Positions 28,601 to 37,818 are shown, counted from the stretch's first letter. The stretch is DNA of 64,000 bases from a bacterium (GCA_024226515.1 JAAELQ010000256.1:1-64000); one strand, 5' to 3'. Numbers and translations: made by a program. Notes: generated by a model not told the origin, from the sequence alone.

Positions 28601-28752
28601 CTCCGGTCATTGTGCCACGTTTTCGGACTGGATCGAGGGGCCCGGCGGGGCCGCGCCGCGCCAGACGGACCGAACGATCGATCCGTGACCCCTCGAAGCC
28701 TTGGGCTACGCCCCAGCGGCTCGGTCTCTACAGACGCCCGGAGGCGCGAATT

Positions 28753-29895
28753 TCACAGGGAAGCGAGAGCTTTCAGAGCCCGGTCGATCTGGGCCGGCGT
28801 GTTGTACAGGTGCGGGGCCGCGCGGAGGCTCCCGGCGCGCTGCGCCACGTCCACCCCGCGGGCACGAAGATGCTCGTACACCTCGGCGTTCCGCTGCGGA
28901 TCGCGATTCGTGAAGAAGACCAGCGTCGAGCGGTCCGCGGGGTCCCGCGGCGCCAGCGAGCGGTAACCCGCGGCGTCGAGCCCGTCGACGAAGCGATCGA
29001 CCAGAGCTCGGTCGTGCTCGGCGATCCGGTCGATCCCCTGCCGCAGCAGGTATTCGATCGAGGCGGCCCAGGTCTTGAAGTTGAAGAAGTTGGCCGTGCC
29101 GAAGACGTCGTAGCGCCGCGCCCCGACGTCGCGGTCCGCCTCGAGCTTGCCGGAGCCGCCCTTCAGGTCGTCCGCGGTCTGCATCGACAGCCAGTAGCGC
29201 TGGTTGTAGCGCAGCGTCTCGCGCAGCTCGGGACGGATCCAGCAGTAGCCCGTGCCGTACGGGCCGCAGAGCCACTTGAAGCCGACGCCGAGCAGCGCGT
29301 CGACCGGGCTGCGCGACAGGTCGATCGGGCGCGCGCCGACGGCCTGCGAGCCGTTGACGACGAATCGTACGCCGCGCTCGCGGCAGATGCGGCCGATGGC
29401 CTCGATCTGCGCCACGCGGCCCGAGAACGAATGCACCCAGCTCAGGCAGAGCACGCGCGTCGCGGGACCGATCCCCTGAGCCACCTCGTCCGGCTGCAAC
29501 ATGCGATCGCGCGGCTCGAGGAAGCGCACGCCGACACCGCGCGCCTCGAGCCCGGTCCAGGGCAGCAGGTTCGACGGGAAGTCGCCCTGCATCAGCAGCA
29601 CCTCGTCGCCGGCCTCGAGCGGCAGACCGTTGGCCAGCAGGTGCATTCCGTAGGACGCGCTGTTGCCGAGGATCACGTCGTCGGCCGGCACGCCGAGCAA
29701 CGCGCCGAGCGCCTCGCGCAAACGCTGCGGGACTGCGGAGAAGCGCTCGGTCGTCAACTCGTGCGGCGAGGTCTTCCAGACGACGGCCTCGCGAGCCTCG
29801 TCCGCGGCCACGGTCGGCAGCGGCCCCTGGTGCGCGCAGTTCAGCCACACCCGGCCGTCGAAGTCGCCGAAGTCGGCGGCGAAGCCCTCGGTCAC
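28753..29895 (-). CDS. Class V aminotransferase (isopenicillin-N epimerase / cysteine desulfurase-like)
   Basis: A 380-residue PLP fold-type I enzyme. The Schiff-base lysine is Lys207 in GVGFKWLCGPYGTGY, and the preceding strand ends in VNGSQAVGA. In most relatives the first residue of that motif is Asp, which contacts the pyridine nitrogen; here it is Asn181. GNSASYGMHLL is the phosphate-cup region. Substrate unknown. It starts at GTG 29895 inside the stop of the PQQ/esterase gene (GTGA), so the two are co-translated. A second, more canonical family member lies at 40190-41377. Confidence 0.88.
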   Translation of the reverse strand: MTEGFAADFGDFDGRVWLNCAHQGPLPTVAADEAREAVVWKTSPHELTTERFSAVPQRLREALGALLGVPADDVILGNSASYGMHLLANGLPLEAGDEVLLMQGDFPSNLLPWTGLEARGVGVRFLEPRDRMLQPDEVAQGIGPATRVLCLSWVHSFSGRVAQIEAIGRICRERGVRFVVNGSQAVGARPIDLSRSPVDALLGVGFKWLCGPYGTGYCWIRPELRETLRYNQRYWLSMQTADDLKGGSGKLEADRDVGARRYDVFGTANFFNFKTWAASIEYLLRQGIDRIAEHDRALVDRFVDGLDAAGYRSLAPRDPADRSTLVFFTNRDPQRNAEVYEHLRARGVDVAQRAGSLRAAPHLYNTPAQIDRALKALASL

Positions 29896-32276
29896 TGCGG
29901 GAAGAATTCCTCGAGCATGCCGCCCGCCTGCTGGCGCCACGCGCCCCAGCCGTAGCCGTTCGGCATCTCCGCGGCCGTGAAGCGGATGCCGCGCTTCTCC
30001 AGCGCCTCGGTCAACCGCGCGCTGTGCTGCTCGAGGTCGATACCCCACTCCTGGCGGCGCAGCTCGTAACGGTTCCAGCGGATCGCGAACTCGCCCGCCT
30101 TCTTCGGCTTCAAGCCCTCGACGGCCTCCATCATCGTCGTGGCCAGCGGCTCGGGCAGGTACACCGAGTAGACGCCGACCTTGCCGAAGACGCCCGGCTG
30201 GGTCACCGCGGCGTGGGTGGCGACCAGTGCGCCGCTCCCCGCACCCATGATCGCGCGACCGGAGGCCTCGCGGATCGTGCGGTACTTCTCCTCCAGCCTG
30301 GGGACCAGCTCCTCGGCCAGCATGCGGGTGTGGTCGGCGGTCTTGTCGCCGCCGAACTCTGCGCGCCGAGTCTGCGGCGGGCGCTCGACGAACGCCACCA
30401 CCACCGGAGCCATGCTCTTGTTGATCAGATGGTCGAGCGTGTTCGGCAGGTTGGCCATGTCGGTCCAAGACTTGCCGTCCGCCACGACGAGCAGCGGGTA
30501 GGCCTGACGGCCGCTGTCGTAGCCCGGCGGCAGGTAGACGTCGATCTGGCGCTCGTTCTCCAGGATCTCGCTCTCGAACGTGAACGTCTCGATGCGGCCG
30601 CCCTGCTTGCCCTCGTAGGGTCGCAGGTAGGCGGCCTGCTCGAAACCGACGACGACGACCTCGGATACGGCACCGCCCTCGGCCGGGGCGCGGCGCGGGT
30701 TCAGCGGATCGGGCTGCACGTTCTCGAAGTCGACGTTGAAGCTGTACTCCCAGCGTGAGCCGGGCTCGATCTCGTACGACTTGTAGAACAAGTCGGTGCC
30801 CTCGACGTGGGCCATCGGCTCCTCGACCTGGTACTCGGTCATACTGCCGCTGATCGCGACGTCATCCGCGTCGCCGCGATACACGAAGTGCACCCAGCGG
30901 TCGTTCTCGACGATCGGGAAGCGCTCTTGCCACGCCATGAAGTCGTCCAGCAGGAAGCTCTTGTGCTCGGAGTTCTCGACGCGCGCCAGGAAGGTCTCGA
31001 ACTCGTTGCGCGGCTCGACCTCGACCTCGGCGACGATCTTCGCCGCTGCGCCGATCTCGACGCGGGCGATGTCCTTGATGTTGCGCACGAAGATCGCGTT
31101 CCGGGCAAACGTGGGGTAGGTGTACGTGCCGTACTCGGACACGTTGACGCGGGCCTTCTCGGCGAAGCCCTCGGGCGACGCGGGTGCGACGACCACGTCA
31201 CCATCGTTGGTGAACACGATCAGGTGCCCGTCGACCGCGATCAGCCCGCGACCGCCCGGCGGCCGCGACTTCCACACCCGCTCGCCGTCCTTCGGATTGA
31301 CGCAGGAGAGGAAGTTGCCGTCGAAGCCGTAGAGGTGGCCGTCGTGCAGCACCGGCGTGGCGAACGAGCCCTTCAGCGAGCTCGACGTCCACAGCGTCTC
31401 GATCCCGAACGCGTCGCCGTCCTCGGTGACGCGGTAGGCGCTGGTGTCGTTGCGCCCCATCAGCACGAAGCTGTCGTCGCCCAGCAGCACCGGGTTGGCC
31501 GAACCGTCCTGGTCGTCGGCGCCGTACTCCTGGCTCCACAGGACCTCGCCGTTGCTCGGGTCGAGTCCCAGCACGTTGACGTTGGTCACGGCGATGATCT
31601 GGCGCTTGCCGGCGATCTCGGCGATCACGGGCGACTGGTAGCCGACGCGATCGTCGCCCACCGACCAGATCTCGTCGCCGGTCTTGCGGTTGAACGCAAC
31701 CAGCGAACGGCCGTCCGGGGCGCCCGTCTGCACGAACAGCATGTCGTCGACGATCAGCGGCGACGTGGTGAACCCGAAGCGCGGCATGCGCGCGCCCAGC
31801 TTCTCGTCGATGCGGAACGACCACAGCTCTTCGCCGTCGTCGAAGTTGACCGCGAACAGGTGCCCGCGCGCGCCCAGCCCGTAGACCGTGCCGTCGTGCA
31901 CCACCGGCATGCTCAGCGGACCGCCGTCCGAGCCGCCGATCTTCTCGAAGAACGAGTCGATACGGTAGTTCCAGATCTCCTCGCCCGTGGCGGCGTCCAT
32001 CGCGATCAGCCAGTCGACCTCGCCGTCGCCGTACATCGTGATCGCGCGGTCGCCGACCACCGCGATCGCGGAGTACGCGATACCCAGCTCGCGCACCCAC
32101 TCGACGTCGAGGCCGAAGGCCGCGTCGCCGAAGGCGCCCTGGTCGACGAGCGTGCCGTCCTGGTTCGGGCCGCGCCACTGCGACCAGTCGCCCGAGATCG
32201 CCGCCGGGGCGATCAAGACGAGCGCGACCAGCGCGGCTGCGAGCACGGAAAACGGCGAACGGATCTTGTCGGTCAT
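29892..32276 (-). CDS. PQQ-like beta-propeller fused to an esterase-like (Fes/EsD-type) domain
   Basis: A 794-residue exported protein with signal peptide (VLAAALVALVLIAPAAISG). Residues about 28-420 form a PQQ-like eight-bladed propeller (WSQWRGPNQDG, repeated AMDAATGEEIW and GLDPSNGEVLW blades). A CBM48-like immunoglobulin segment (about 440-540) precedes an alpha/beta-hydrolase domain of the enterochelin-esterase type (about 560-794; IDVYLPPGYDSGRQAYPLL). The catalytic elements look altered: the nucleophile elbow reads GAGSGAL (Ser681, no GxSxG), and the C-terminal His position is Tyr775 in NGYGWGAW. It is therefore probably non-hydrolytic. Confidence 0.82.
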   Translation of the reverse strand: MTDKIRSPFSVLAAALVALVLIAPAAISGDWSQWRGPNQDGTLVDQGAFGDAAFGLDVEWVRELGIAYSAIAVVGDRAITMYGDGEVDWLIAMDAATGEEIWNYRIDSFFEKIGGSDGGPLSMPVVHDGTVYGLGARGHLFAVNFDDGEELWSFRIDEKLGARMPRFGFTTSPLIVDDMLFVQTGAPDGRSLVAFNRKTGDEIWSVGDDRVGYQSPVIAEIAGKRQIIAVTNVNVLGLDPSNGEVLWSQEYGADDQDGSANPVLLGDDSFVLMGRNDTSAYRVTEDGDAFGIETLWTSSSLKGSFATPVLHDGHLYGFDGNFLSCVNPKDGERVWKSRPPGGRGLIAVDGHLIVFTNDGDVVVAPASPEGFAEKARVNVSEYGTYTYPTFARNAIFVRNIKDIARVEIGAAAKIVAEVEVEPRNEFETFLARVENSEHKSFLLDDFMAWQERFPIVENDRWVHFVYRGDADDVAISGSMTEYQVEEPMAHVEGTDLFYKSYEIEPGSRWEYSFNVDFENVQPDPLNPRRAPAEGGAVSEVVVVGFEQAAYLRPYEGKQGGRIETFTFESEILENERQIDVYLPPGYDSGRQAYPLLVVADGKSWTDMANLPNTLDHLINKSMAPVVVAFVERPPQTRRAEFGGDKTADHTRMLAEELVPRLEEKYRTIREASGRAIMGAGSGALVATHAAVTQPGVFGKVGVYSVYLPEPLATTMMEAVEGLKPKKAGEFAIRWNRYELRRQEWGIDLEQHSARLTEALEKRGIRFTAAEMPNGYGWGAWRQQAGGMLEEFFPQ

Positions 32277-32352
32277 CTCTACCCCCGATGGACGTCGGAA
32301 CACACGAACCCTATTGGACCCGGCATTCTAGCGAGCAATCGAGGGGCGGGGT

Positions 32353-32368
32353 GTAAATTTCCGTAAAC
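32353..32368 (-). promoter_or_regulatory. Direct repeat GTTTAC-N4-ATTTAC upstream of the PQQ/esterase gene
   Basis: On the minus strand, GTTTAC (32368-32363) and ATTTAC (32358-32353) are 10 bp apart and end 76 nt before the ATG, in the same sense as the gene. This matches the pair at the efflux operon. Confidence 0.45.
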
Positions 32369-32413
32369 ACGCTGCGTCGTGGGGGTCGAATCGACGTAGC
32401 CGGTCGCGTGCGA

Positions 32414-34786
32414 TCAATCCGGTCGCAGGACCACCGAGAATGGCGCCCAGAACCGCGGATGGGGGTAGGTCGCGCGCAGCTCGCGCTGGGCGCCGGCCAG
32501 GGCGCCGACCGGCTCGGCGCCGTCGCGCAGCCGGCGGTGGAACTCGATCATCAACCTGGCCGAAGCCACGTCGTCCACGGTCCACTGGCTGACCACGATG
32601 CCGCGCGCCCCGGCGCGCAGGAAGGCCCAGCCCAGGCCGACGACTCCCTCTCCGGGCAGCAGCTCTCCCTGGCCGGTGCGGCAGGCCGACAGCACGACGA
32701 GGTTGGAGTTCAGGCTCAGCCGCGAGATCTCCTCGAAACCGAGGCGCTCTCCACCGGAGAGGATCACTCCGCAGCGCCGTGGGTCGCGCGTCGAGGCCAC
32801 CGCGTGCGTCGCCAGGTGCACCGTGCGGAAGCTGCCGAGGTCGGCGTCCAGCAGGCGTCGCTGTGTGAGCTGCTCGCCGCCGATGTATTCCGACCGCTCC
32901 GTTCCCCACAGCTCCTGCAGCCGAGACAGCTCGTAGGCCGCCCAGGGAAGCTCGCCGAACTCCGAGTTCTCGCCCGGTTGCGGCTTGCCCGCCAACAGGA
33001 CGGGCGCACGTTGCCCGGCCCACTCGGTCGCCACCCCGATCATCGGCAGCAGCGCCACCTCCAGCCGGTCTCCGAGATAGCCGTCCCCCGTCGACTCGGG
33101 CAATGCCGCGAACGGCAGCAGCGCCAGCTCTCGATCGGGCACGACGTAGATGCGCCGCGCGCGGGAGAGCCGCGGCTCGATCGGCCCGAGCAGTGCCTCG
33201 CGCAGCTCGCGACCGTGCTCGCGGGCGGTCGCGTCGAGCGCCGTGTCCTTCGAGCCGGCGGCGTTCGAGATCGAATCCCGGAAACGGAGTACGCGCGGCG
33301 CCAACGCATGTCGCCCGTCGATGCGACGGGACAGCACCTCGTCGCGCCCCACCACGAGCAGCAGCCCGAGGTCCTCACCGATCAGGTAGTCGAGAATCCA
33401 CTCGTCGGCGTCGAGACCGGCCTGCAGCTCGCGCGGTCCGGCCCCGCTCTCGCCCGAGGGGGCTCCGGGCAGTGCGTGCCGCAACGCGCGCGCCTTGACC
33501 GCGGCGCCGAGCTGCAGCGCGCGCTCGAGGTTGCCGCGCTCCGCATGAGCCGCCGCCAGCTCGACGTACGGGTCGGTGCGCTCGCGCATGAACTGCAGGC
33601 CGCTGCCCAGCGGGTCGAGCGGCGCCGACTGCGCCTCGGCCAGCTCGACGGCGGTCTCCAGCGTGGCGATCCCCTCGTCGACACGCCCCGAGTGCAGCAG
33701 CACCTTGCCCTGGATCCAGCGCGCGATCCAGCCGATCTCGCCGGCGTCGAGCCCCTGCGCTTGCTCGCGCACCTCGGTGATACGCGCGAGCGCCGCATCC
33801 GGGTCGCCGGTGCGCCACTCGGCCTCCGCCAGGAAGAGCTCGAGCGCCGCGCTGTAGCGCGACTCGCCCTCGTGAACGCGCGCGACGGCGCCGCGGAGTC
33901 TTTCGCGCGCCACCTCGTGCAGGCCGGCCTGCAGATCCATGCGCGCCAACCCGAGGTCGGCGAACAGGCGCAGGTCGCCGAAGCGCTCGGACACCTCGGC
34001 GTACCAGCGACGCGAGTCGTCGACCTGCCCCAGGGCGCGATGCAGGTTGCCCAGCACGGTCGCGGCTGCCTCGCGATCCCACGCGGCGTCGTTGGCCGCG
34101 GCCTCGCCGTGCACGCGCTCCAGCAGCTCACGCGCGCCGCGTGCGTCGCCGAGCTGCAGCAGGATCGTCGCGCGATTGTGCGCCAGGCTGCGCGCGACGG
34201 ATTCGCGTCCCGCGGCGATCAGCAGTCGTTCGGCCCGCTCCAGCTCGGCCGCGGCGGCGACGTACTGCCCCCCCTGCTTCATCAGACCGGCGAGGTTGTT
34301 GCGGGCGAACGCCTCGAGGTCCTGCCGCTCCGCCTCGATCCCGGCCTCGATCGACCGTCCGTAGTGTCGCTCGCCGGCCTCGAACTCGCCCTTGAGGTAT
34401 GCCAGCCAGCCCAGGTCGTTCGCGCTCGCCGACACGCCGACGGGATCGCGCGCCTCGTCGGCCCTGCGCAGCGCCTCCTCGAACGCCGTGACCGCCTCCT
34501 CGGGGTGCGCGCGCCGGATGCACTTGCCGATCGTCCAGTGCGGCTGCCACGCCGCCTCGTCGGCCGCGGCCAGCTCGCGCGCCAGCGCCTCCAGCTCGTC
34601 CGTGCGATCGGCGCGTCCCGCGGCGGAGAGCGCGTCGCGCCAGGCCGCGTCCCCCGCCGGGATCGCGCGCAGCGCCTGCAACCGTTCCTGGAACGGCGGC
34701 TCGGTCGGCTCGGGTGTGGAACAGGAGGCCAGCCATCCGACGACGGCCAGCGCGGCGATTACGGGCCGAACTCCACGACGTACCAC
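32414..34786 (-). CDS. TPR-CHAT caspase-like lipoprotein
   Basis: A 790-residue protein with a CHAT (caspase HetF associated with TPRs) protease domain. I start it at GTG 34786 because this gives a perfect lipoprotein signal ending LASC (Cys22). Tetratricopeptide repeats fill about residues 40-460. The CHAT domain is about 490-790, with the catalytic His661 in HLATHAVAS and Cys702 in VVLSACRTGQGE, both intact. CHAT proteases cleave after specific residues once activated through the TPR arm. It is the last gene of the sigma/anti-sigma operon, overlapping the propeller gene by 28 nt. A periplasmic or outer-membrane place is unusual for CHAT. Confidence 0.88.
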   Translation of the reverse strand: MVRRGVRPVIAALAVVGWLASCSTPEPTEPPFQERLQALRAIPAGDAAWRDALSAAGRADRTDELEALARELAAADEAAWQPHWTIGKCIRRAHPEEAVTAFEEALRRADEARDPVGVSASANDLGWLAYLKGEFEAGERHYGRSIEAGIEAERQDLEAFARNNLAGLMKQGGQYVAAAAELERAERLLIAAGRESVARSLAHNRATILLQLGDARGARELLERVHGEAAANDAAWDREAAATVLGNLHRALGQVDDSRRWYAEVSERFGDLRLFADLGLARMDLQAGLHEVARERLRGAVARVHEGESRYSAALELFLAEAEWRTGDPDAALARITEVREQAQGLDAGEIGWIARWIQGKVLLHSGRVDEGIATLETAVELAEAQSAPLDPLGSGLQFMRERTDPYVELAAAHAERGNLERALQLGAAVKARALRHALPGAPSGESGAGPRELQAGLDADEWILDYLIGEDLGLLLVVGRDEVLSRRIDGRHALAPRVLRFRDSISNAAGSKDTALDATAREHGRELREALLGPIEPRLSRARRIYVVPDRELALLPFAALPESTGDGYLGDRLEVALLPMIGVATEWAGQRAPVLLAGKPQPGENSEFGELPWAAYELSRLQELWGTERSEYIGGEQLTQRRLLDADLGSFRTVHLATHAVASTRDPRRCGVILSGGERLGFEEISRLSLNSNLVVLSACRTGQGELLPGEGVVGLGWAFLRAGARGIVVSQWTVDDVASARLMIEFHRRLRDGAEPVGALAGAQRELRATYPHPRFWAPFSVVLRPD

Positions 34787-36297
34787 CAGCTGGCCTGCTT
34801 GCCCACCTGGTCGTGATGTAGAAACGGCGAGGACGGTGCGTCGCCGAGCATCTTCCACGGATCGTCTCCGATGTCTTGCGGAAACAGGATGATACCCGGA
34901 CCACCCATGGCGAAGGAACTCCCGGCGAACCCCAGTCCCGGGCAGACACAGCCCTCCTCGTCGGTCGGGCAGAAGCACCCACCGCACGGACAATCCGGCT
35001 CGGAATCCTGGCAGAAGCAGGAGATCTCGAACGGGCCGGGACAGCCGCCCGCGTCCCACGACACCTCGAGATCGTTCGGAACGAGGTCGACATCGGCCGC
35101 CACGGTCTGGACCTTCAGGTCGGAAATCGTGCACTCCTGTTGCGCCGGAACACCGATGCCGATCGTCCCGAGGTGGATCGGCAACAGCGGGATCGTCTTG
35201 AGGGTGCCGTCCTGGTACAGCACGCTGATGTCGCTGGAGCCGAAGTTGGCGACGAACGCCTGACGCCAGACCACGCGGCCGAGCGTCGTGACGGAGACTG
35301 GTGTCGTGCCGACCGTGAACGGTGTCGACAGACAGGTATTCGGGTCGACGACGTGCAACGTCGAGCCGGCGCGGTCGAGGGCGAACACCGTGTAGGATTT
35401 GGGCCCCGTGCCCGCGACGGAGGCGGCGACGATCTCACCGCCGATGCTGCAGCCCAGATCCGAGTACACGTTGCGCAACGTCCCGGCGCCACCGCCGGGG
35501 AACACGGGGAACTCGCGATCGCGCGGCGCACCGGGGCGCAGCACTTCCGGCGCTAGCGGCACGCTCGGAATCAACACACCCGGTCGCGCGGCGACGGTCC
35601 ACGGCGCGCCCGACGCGACCCCGGTCGTCACGAGCACGGGAGCGACCTGCGTGTTGGGGCCCGGATGCAGCACGGAATACCACGCGCGCTGGAAGCGTTC
35701 GCCCTGTGGCGCGCCGAGGACCTGCACGTCGAGCGCCGTTCCCGACGCCGCAAGCGCACCGCTACCGACGATCGCCGTCGTGCCCGCGGTCAGCGCCGCC
35801 TGATCCAGCACGACGAACATCGGCGTCCCGCCCGGCGCGTTGGCCGCGACGTGCAGCAGCGACTTCGTCGCCGGCGGCCCTGCAACGTTCGCGAAATCAC
35901 GCGGCGCCGCGGCCGAGCAGCCGCGGAGCTCCACGTCGGCCAGTCCGAGCGGCGCGGCGAGATCGACGGTCGCGATCACGCTGCCGGACGACACCGAGAC
36001 GACGCGGATCCAGCGGCCCTGGGTCACGAATGCAATCTGCCCCGCCTGGCCGGCGACGCTGGAGAACGCAAGGCACCACGGCGGCGCGGACTTGCCCGGG
36101 TCCGCCGGGTTGGGCAGAGCGATCGTCTGCAGGACCGAGTCCAGCCCGACGTCGACGACGGCGATGTTCTCCGAGGTCTGGTTCAGCGCCCAGATCACGG
36201 GGCCGGTGCCCGGGCCCCCGGGACCGGACGCGGCGAGCGGGGCGCACGTCCATCCGAGCATCGCGCCGCCGAGAGCCAGAGTGAGTAGCGATTTCAT
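34759..36297 (-). CDS. Secreted beta-propeller-like protein with Cys-rich C-terminus
   Basis: A 512-residue exported protein; the ATG at 36297 has GGAGG 7 nt upstream and a signal peptide (LLTLALGGAMLGWTCAPLAA). Repeats such as NIAVVDVGLDSVLQTIALP, RVVSVSSGSVIATVDL and TLHVVDPNTCLSTPFTVG are YncE-like propeller blades. From about residue 425 to 470 comes a Cys cluster (CFCQDSEPDCPCGGCFCP) that looks metal-binding or disulfide-rich. No enzyme motif is seen. It lies between the anti-sigma factor and the CHAT gene and may be the sensed ligand or a partner of either. Confidence 0.8.
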   Translation of the reverse strand: MKSLLTLALGGAMLGWTCAPLAASGPGGPGTGPVIWALNQTSENIAVVDVGLDSVLQTIALPNPADPGKSAPPWCLAFSSVAGQAGQIAFVTQGRWIRVVSVSSGSVIATVDLAAPLGLADVELRGCSAAAPRDFANVAGPPATKSLLHVAANAPGGTPMFVVLDQAALTAGTTAIVGSGALAASGTALDVQVLGAPQGERFQRAWYSVLHPGPNTQVAPVLVTTGVASGAPWTVAARPGVLIPSVPLAPEVLRPGAPRDREFPVFPGGGAGTLRNVYSDLGCSIGGEIVAASVAGTGPKSYTVFALDRAGSTLHVVDPNTCLSTPFTVGTTPVSVTTLGRVVWRQAFVANFGSSDISVLYQDGTLKTIPLLPIHLGTIGIGVPAQQECTISDLKVQTVAADVDLVPNDLEVSWDAGGCPGPFEISCFCQDSEPDCPCGGCFCPTDEEGCVCPGLGFAGSSFAMGGPGIILFPQDIGDDPWKMLGDAPSSPFLHHDQVGKQASWWYVVEFGP

Positions 36298-36338
36298 GAT
36301 GTCGCCTCCACGCGGGGCTTTGCGCTGACTGTATACGC

Positions 36339-37244
36339 TCATCGGGCGTCGAAGTAGAAAGAACGACCGAACAGGGCTTCTCCGTCGATCGGGTCGCCGG
36401 GGCGAACCGCGCGAACCACGATCCGGTACTCGATCCCGGCCTCGACCGCGCCCGGATCGACGACCACGTCGAGCACGGCCCTGCCGTCCGACCAGCGGAA
36501 CTCGACGCCGGTTCGCGCCACCGACCAGACAGGCTCGGCGCCGCGATGCATCTCGAGGGCGTAGCTCGTCGCGTCGTCCGCCAGGTCGGCCTCGGACAGC
36601 TCCGTCGCCAGCTGCAGCACGACCGGCTCCCCGGCGCGCGGCAGCTCGACGCGCAACGGGGTCGCCTCGCCGTCTCCTTCGGCGCGCACGGCGCGATCGC
36701 CCGGCACCAGCACGACACGAGCCGGCGCCACCGGTCCCGCCGGCCGGTCCCCGAGCAGCCACAACGCAGAGAACGCCAGGGCCAGGGCCAGGTAGGCCAG
36801 CGCCGGCACGGGGTGCAGCAGCGTCATGCGCAGTCGCTCCCACAGGCCCGGGCTCCGCTCGACGACCGGCCGCGCGACGACCCGCGGCTCCTCGGCTGCG
36901 GCGAGTTCCTCACCGATCTCGCACAGGTGCTCGAACGCCTCGCGGCAGATCTCGCAGCGGGCCAGGCGGTTGGCGACCCAGCTCCGGGTTTCTTGACCCA
37001 GCGAGTCGGGGTCCTCGGCGTAGTGCGTCAGCAACGCAGGCGACACGTGCTCGTCGGCGTCGGACGTGAGATCTTCGGCCGGAAGCCGCGCCATGGTGCG
37101 GTCGGCTTGCACCAGCTCGCGGCAGCTCGCGCATTGTTCGAGGTGGGCGTCGACCGCCCGGCGATCCTGCTCGGGCAGCGTGCCGGCGGCGTACCACGGC
37201 AACAGGTCGACGAAGGGGTCGTGGCGATCGCCGGAGTCAGCCAT
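36339..37244 (-). CDS. Transmembrane zinc-finger anti-sigma factor
   Basis: A 301-residue anti-sigma factor. The cytoplasmic ZAS-type finger is HLEQCASC (His34, Cys38, Cys41), and a second Cys pair follows (ARCEICRE, Cys97, Cys100). One membrane helix at about residues 146-165 (PALAYLALALAFSALWLLG) leaves about 135 residues outside, predicted beta-rich. It overlaps the sigma gene by 8 nt. Such proteins hold their sigma factor at the membrane until proteolysis or a conformational signal frees it; the external domain is a plausible sensor or cleavage target. Confidence 0.9.
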   Translation of the reverse strand: MADSGDRHDPFVDLLPWYAAGTLPEQDRRAVDAHLEQCASCRELVQADRTMARLPAEDLTSDADEHVSPALLTHYAEDPDSLGQETRSWVANRLARCEICREAFEHLCEIGEELAAAEEPRVVARPVVERSPGLWERLRMTLLHPVPALAYLALALAFSALWLLGDRPAGPVAPARVVLVPGDRAVRAEGDGEATPLRVELPRAGEPVVLQLATELSEADLADDATSYALEMHRGAEPVWSVARTGVEFRWSDGRAVLDVVVDPGAVEAGIEYRIVVRAVRPGDPIDGEALFGRSFYFDAR

Positions 37245-37818
37245 CTCGCTCCCCCGTCTGGTTTCGCTCGCGGTACTCCGCGAGGATCGTGCGCGCCCGC
37301 TCGATGCAGCGATGCGCCCGCACGCGCAAGTTGTTCACGGTGATGCCGAACTCGCTCGCCACGTCGGACTGCCCGCGCTTGTCGAGGTACACCGCGGTCC
37401 ACAGCTTGCGACACCCTTCGGGGAGGCGCTGGTAGATGTAGATCATCAGTTGCGCCCGTTCGCGGCGCGCCAGCCCGTCGGCCGGATCGGTCTCGTGCAT
37501 CGCAGCGTGCTCTGCAGCCTCCTCCGGCTCTTCATGAGCCCGTCGCGTCTTTTCGCGGTGGAACACGTTGACGCAGGCGTTCTTCGCCACCGTGTAGCAC
37601 AGCTTCTGAAAGCTCGACGGGTCGCGGACCCGGTCGCCGCGCGCCTGGCGAATCAGCTTCAGCAGGCAGTCCTGGATCACCGACTCGGCGTCGGCGATGT
37701 TCCAGCGCCCGCCGTGCACCACGGCACGCAGCCAGCCCCGGACCGACTCCACGGCGTCGTCGCTGCCCTCGCGAAAGCCCGCGTAGATCCGGGCAATGGC
37801 CTCCGGTCCCAGACTCAC
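37237..37818 (-). CDS. ECF-type RNA polymerase sigma factor
   Basis: A 193-residue sigma-70 family protein with only regions 2 and 4. Region 2 is about residues 15-90 (VIQDCLLKLIRQARG, FQKLCYTVAKNACVNVFHRE) and region 4 about 128-185 (RLPEGCRKLWTAVYLDKRGQ, SDVASEFGITVNNLRVRAHR). GTG 37818 is preceded by GAGGGA. It heads a four-gene operon with its anti-sigma factor, a propeller protein and a CHAT lipoprotein, and probably drives that operon. Confidence 0.92.
   Translation of the reverse strand: MSLGPEAIARIYAGFREGSDDAVESVRGWLRAVVHGGRWNIADAESVIQDCLLKLIRQARGDRVRDPSSFQKLCYTVAKNACVNVFHREKTRRAHEEPEEAAEHAAMHETDPADGLARRERAQLMIYIYQRLPEGCRKLWTAVYLDKRGQSDVASEFGITVNNLRVRAHRCIERARTILAEYRERNQTGERDG

Noticed and set aside
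29896..30468. N-terminal extension of the class V aminotransferase into the PQQ/esterase gene
   Set aside because: The extension is an off-frame reading of the esterase domain; the GTG at 29895 in the GTGA overlap gives a normal family N-terminus.
36298..36843. In-frame upstream extension of the propeller gene into the anti-sigma gene
   Set aside because: It would run within the anti-sigma coding region in another frame; the ATG at 36297 has GGAGG and a signal peptide.
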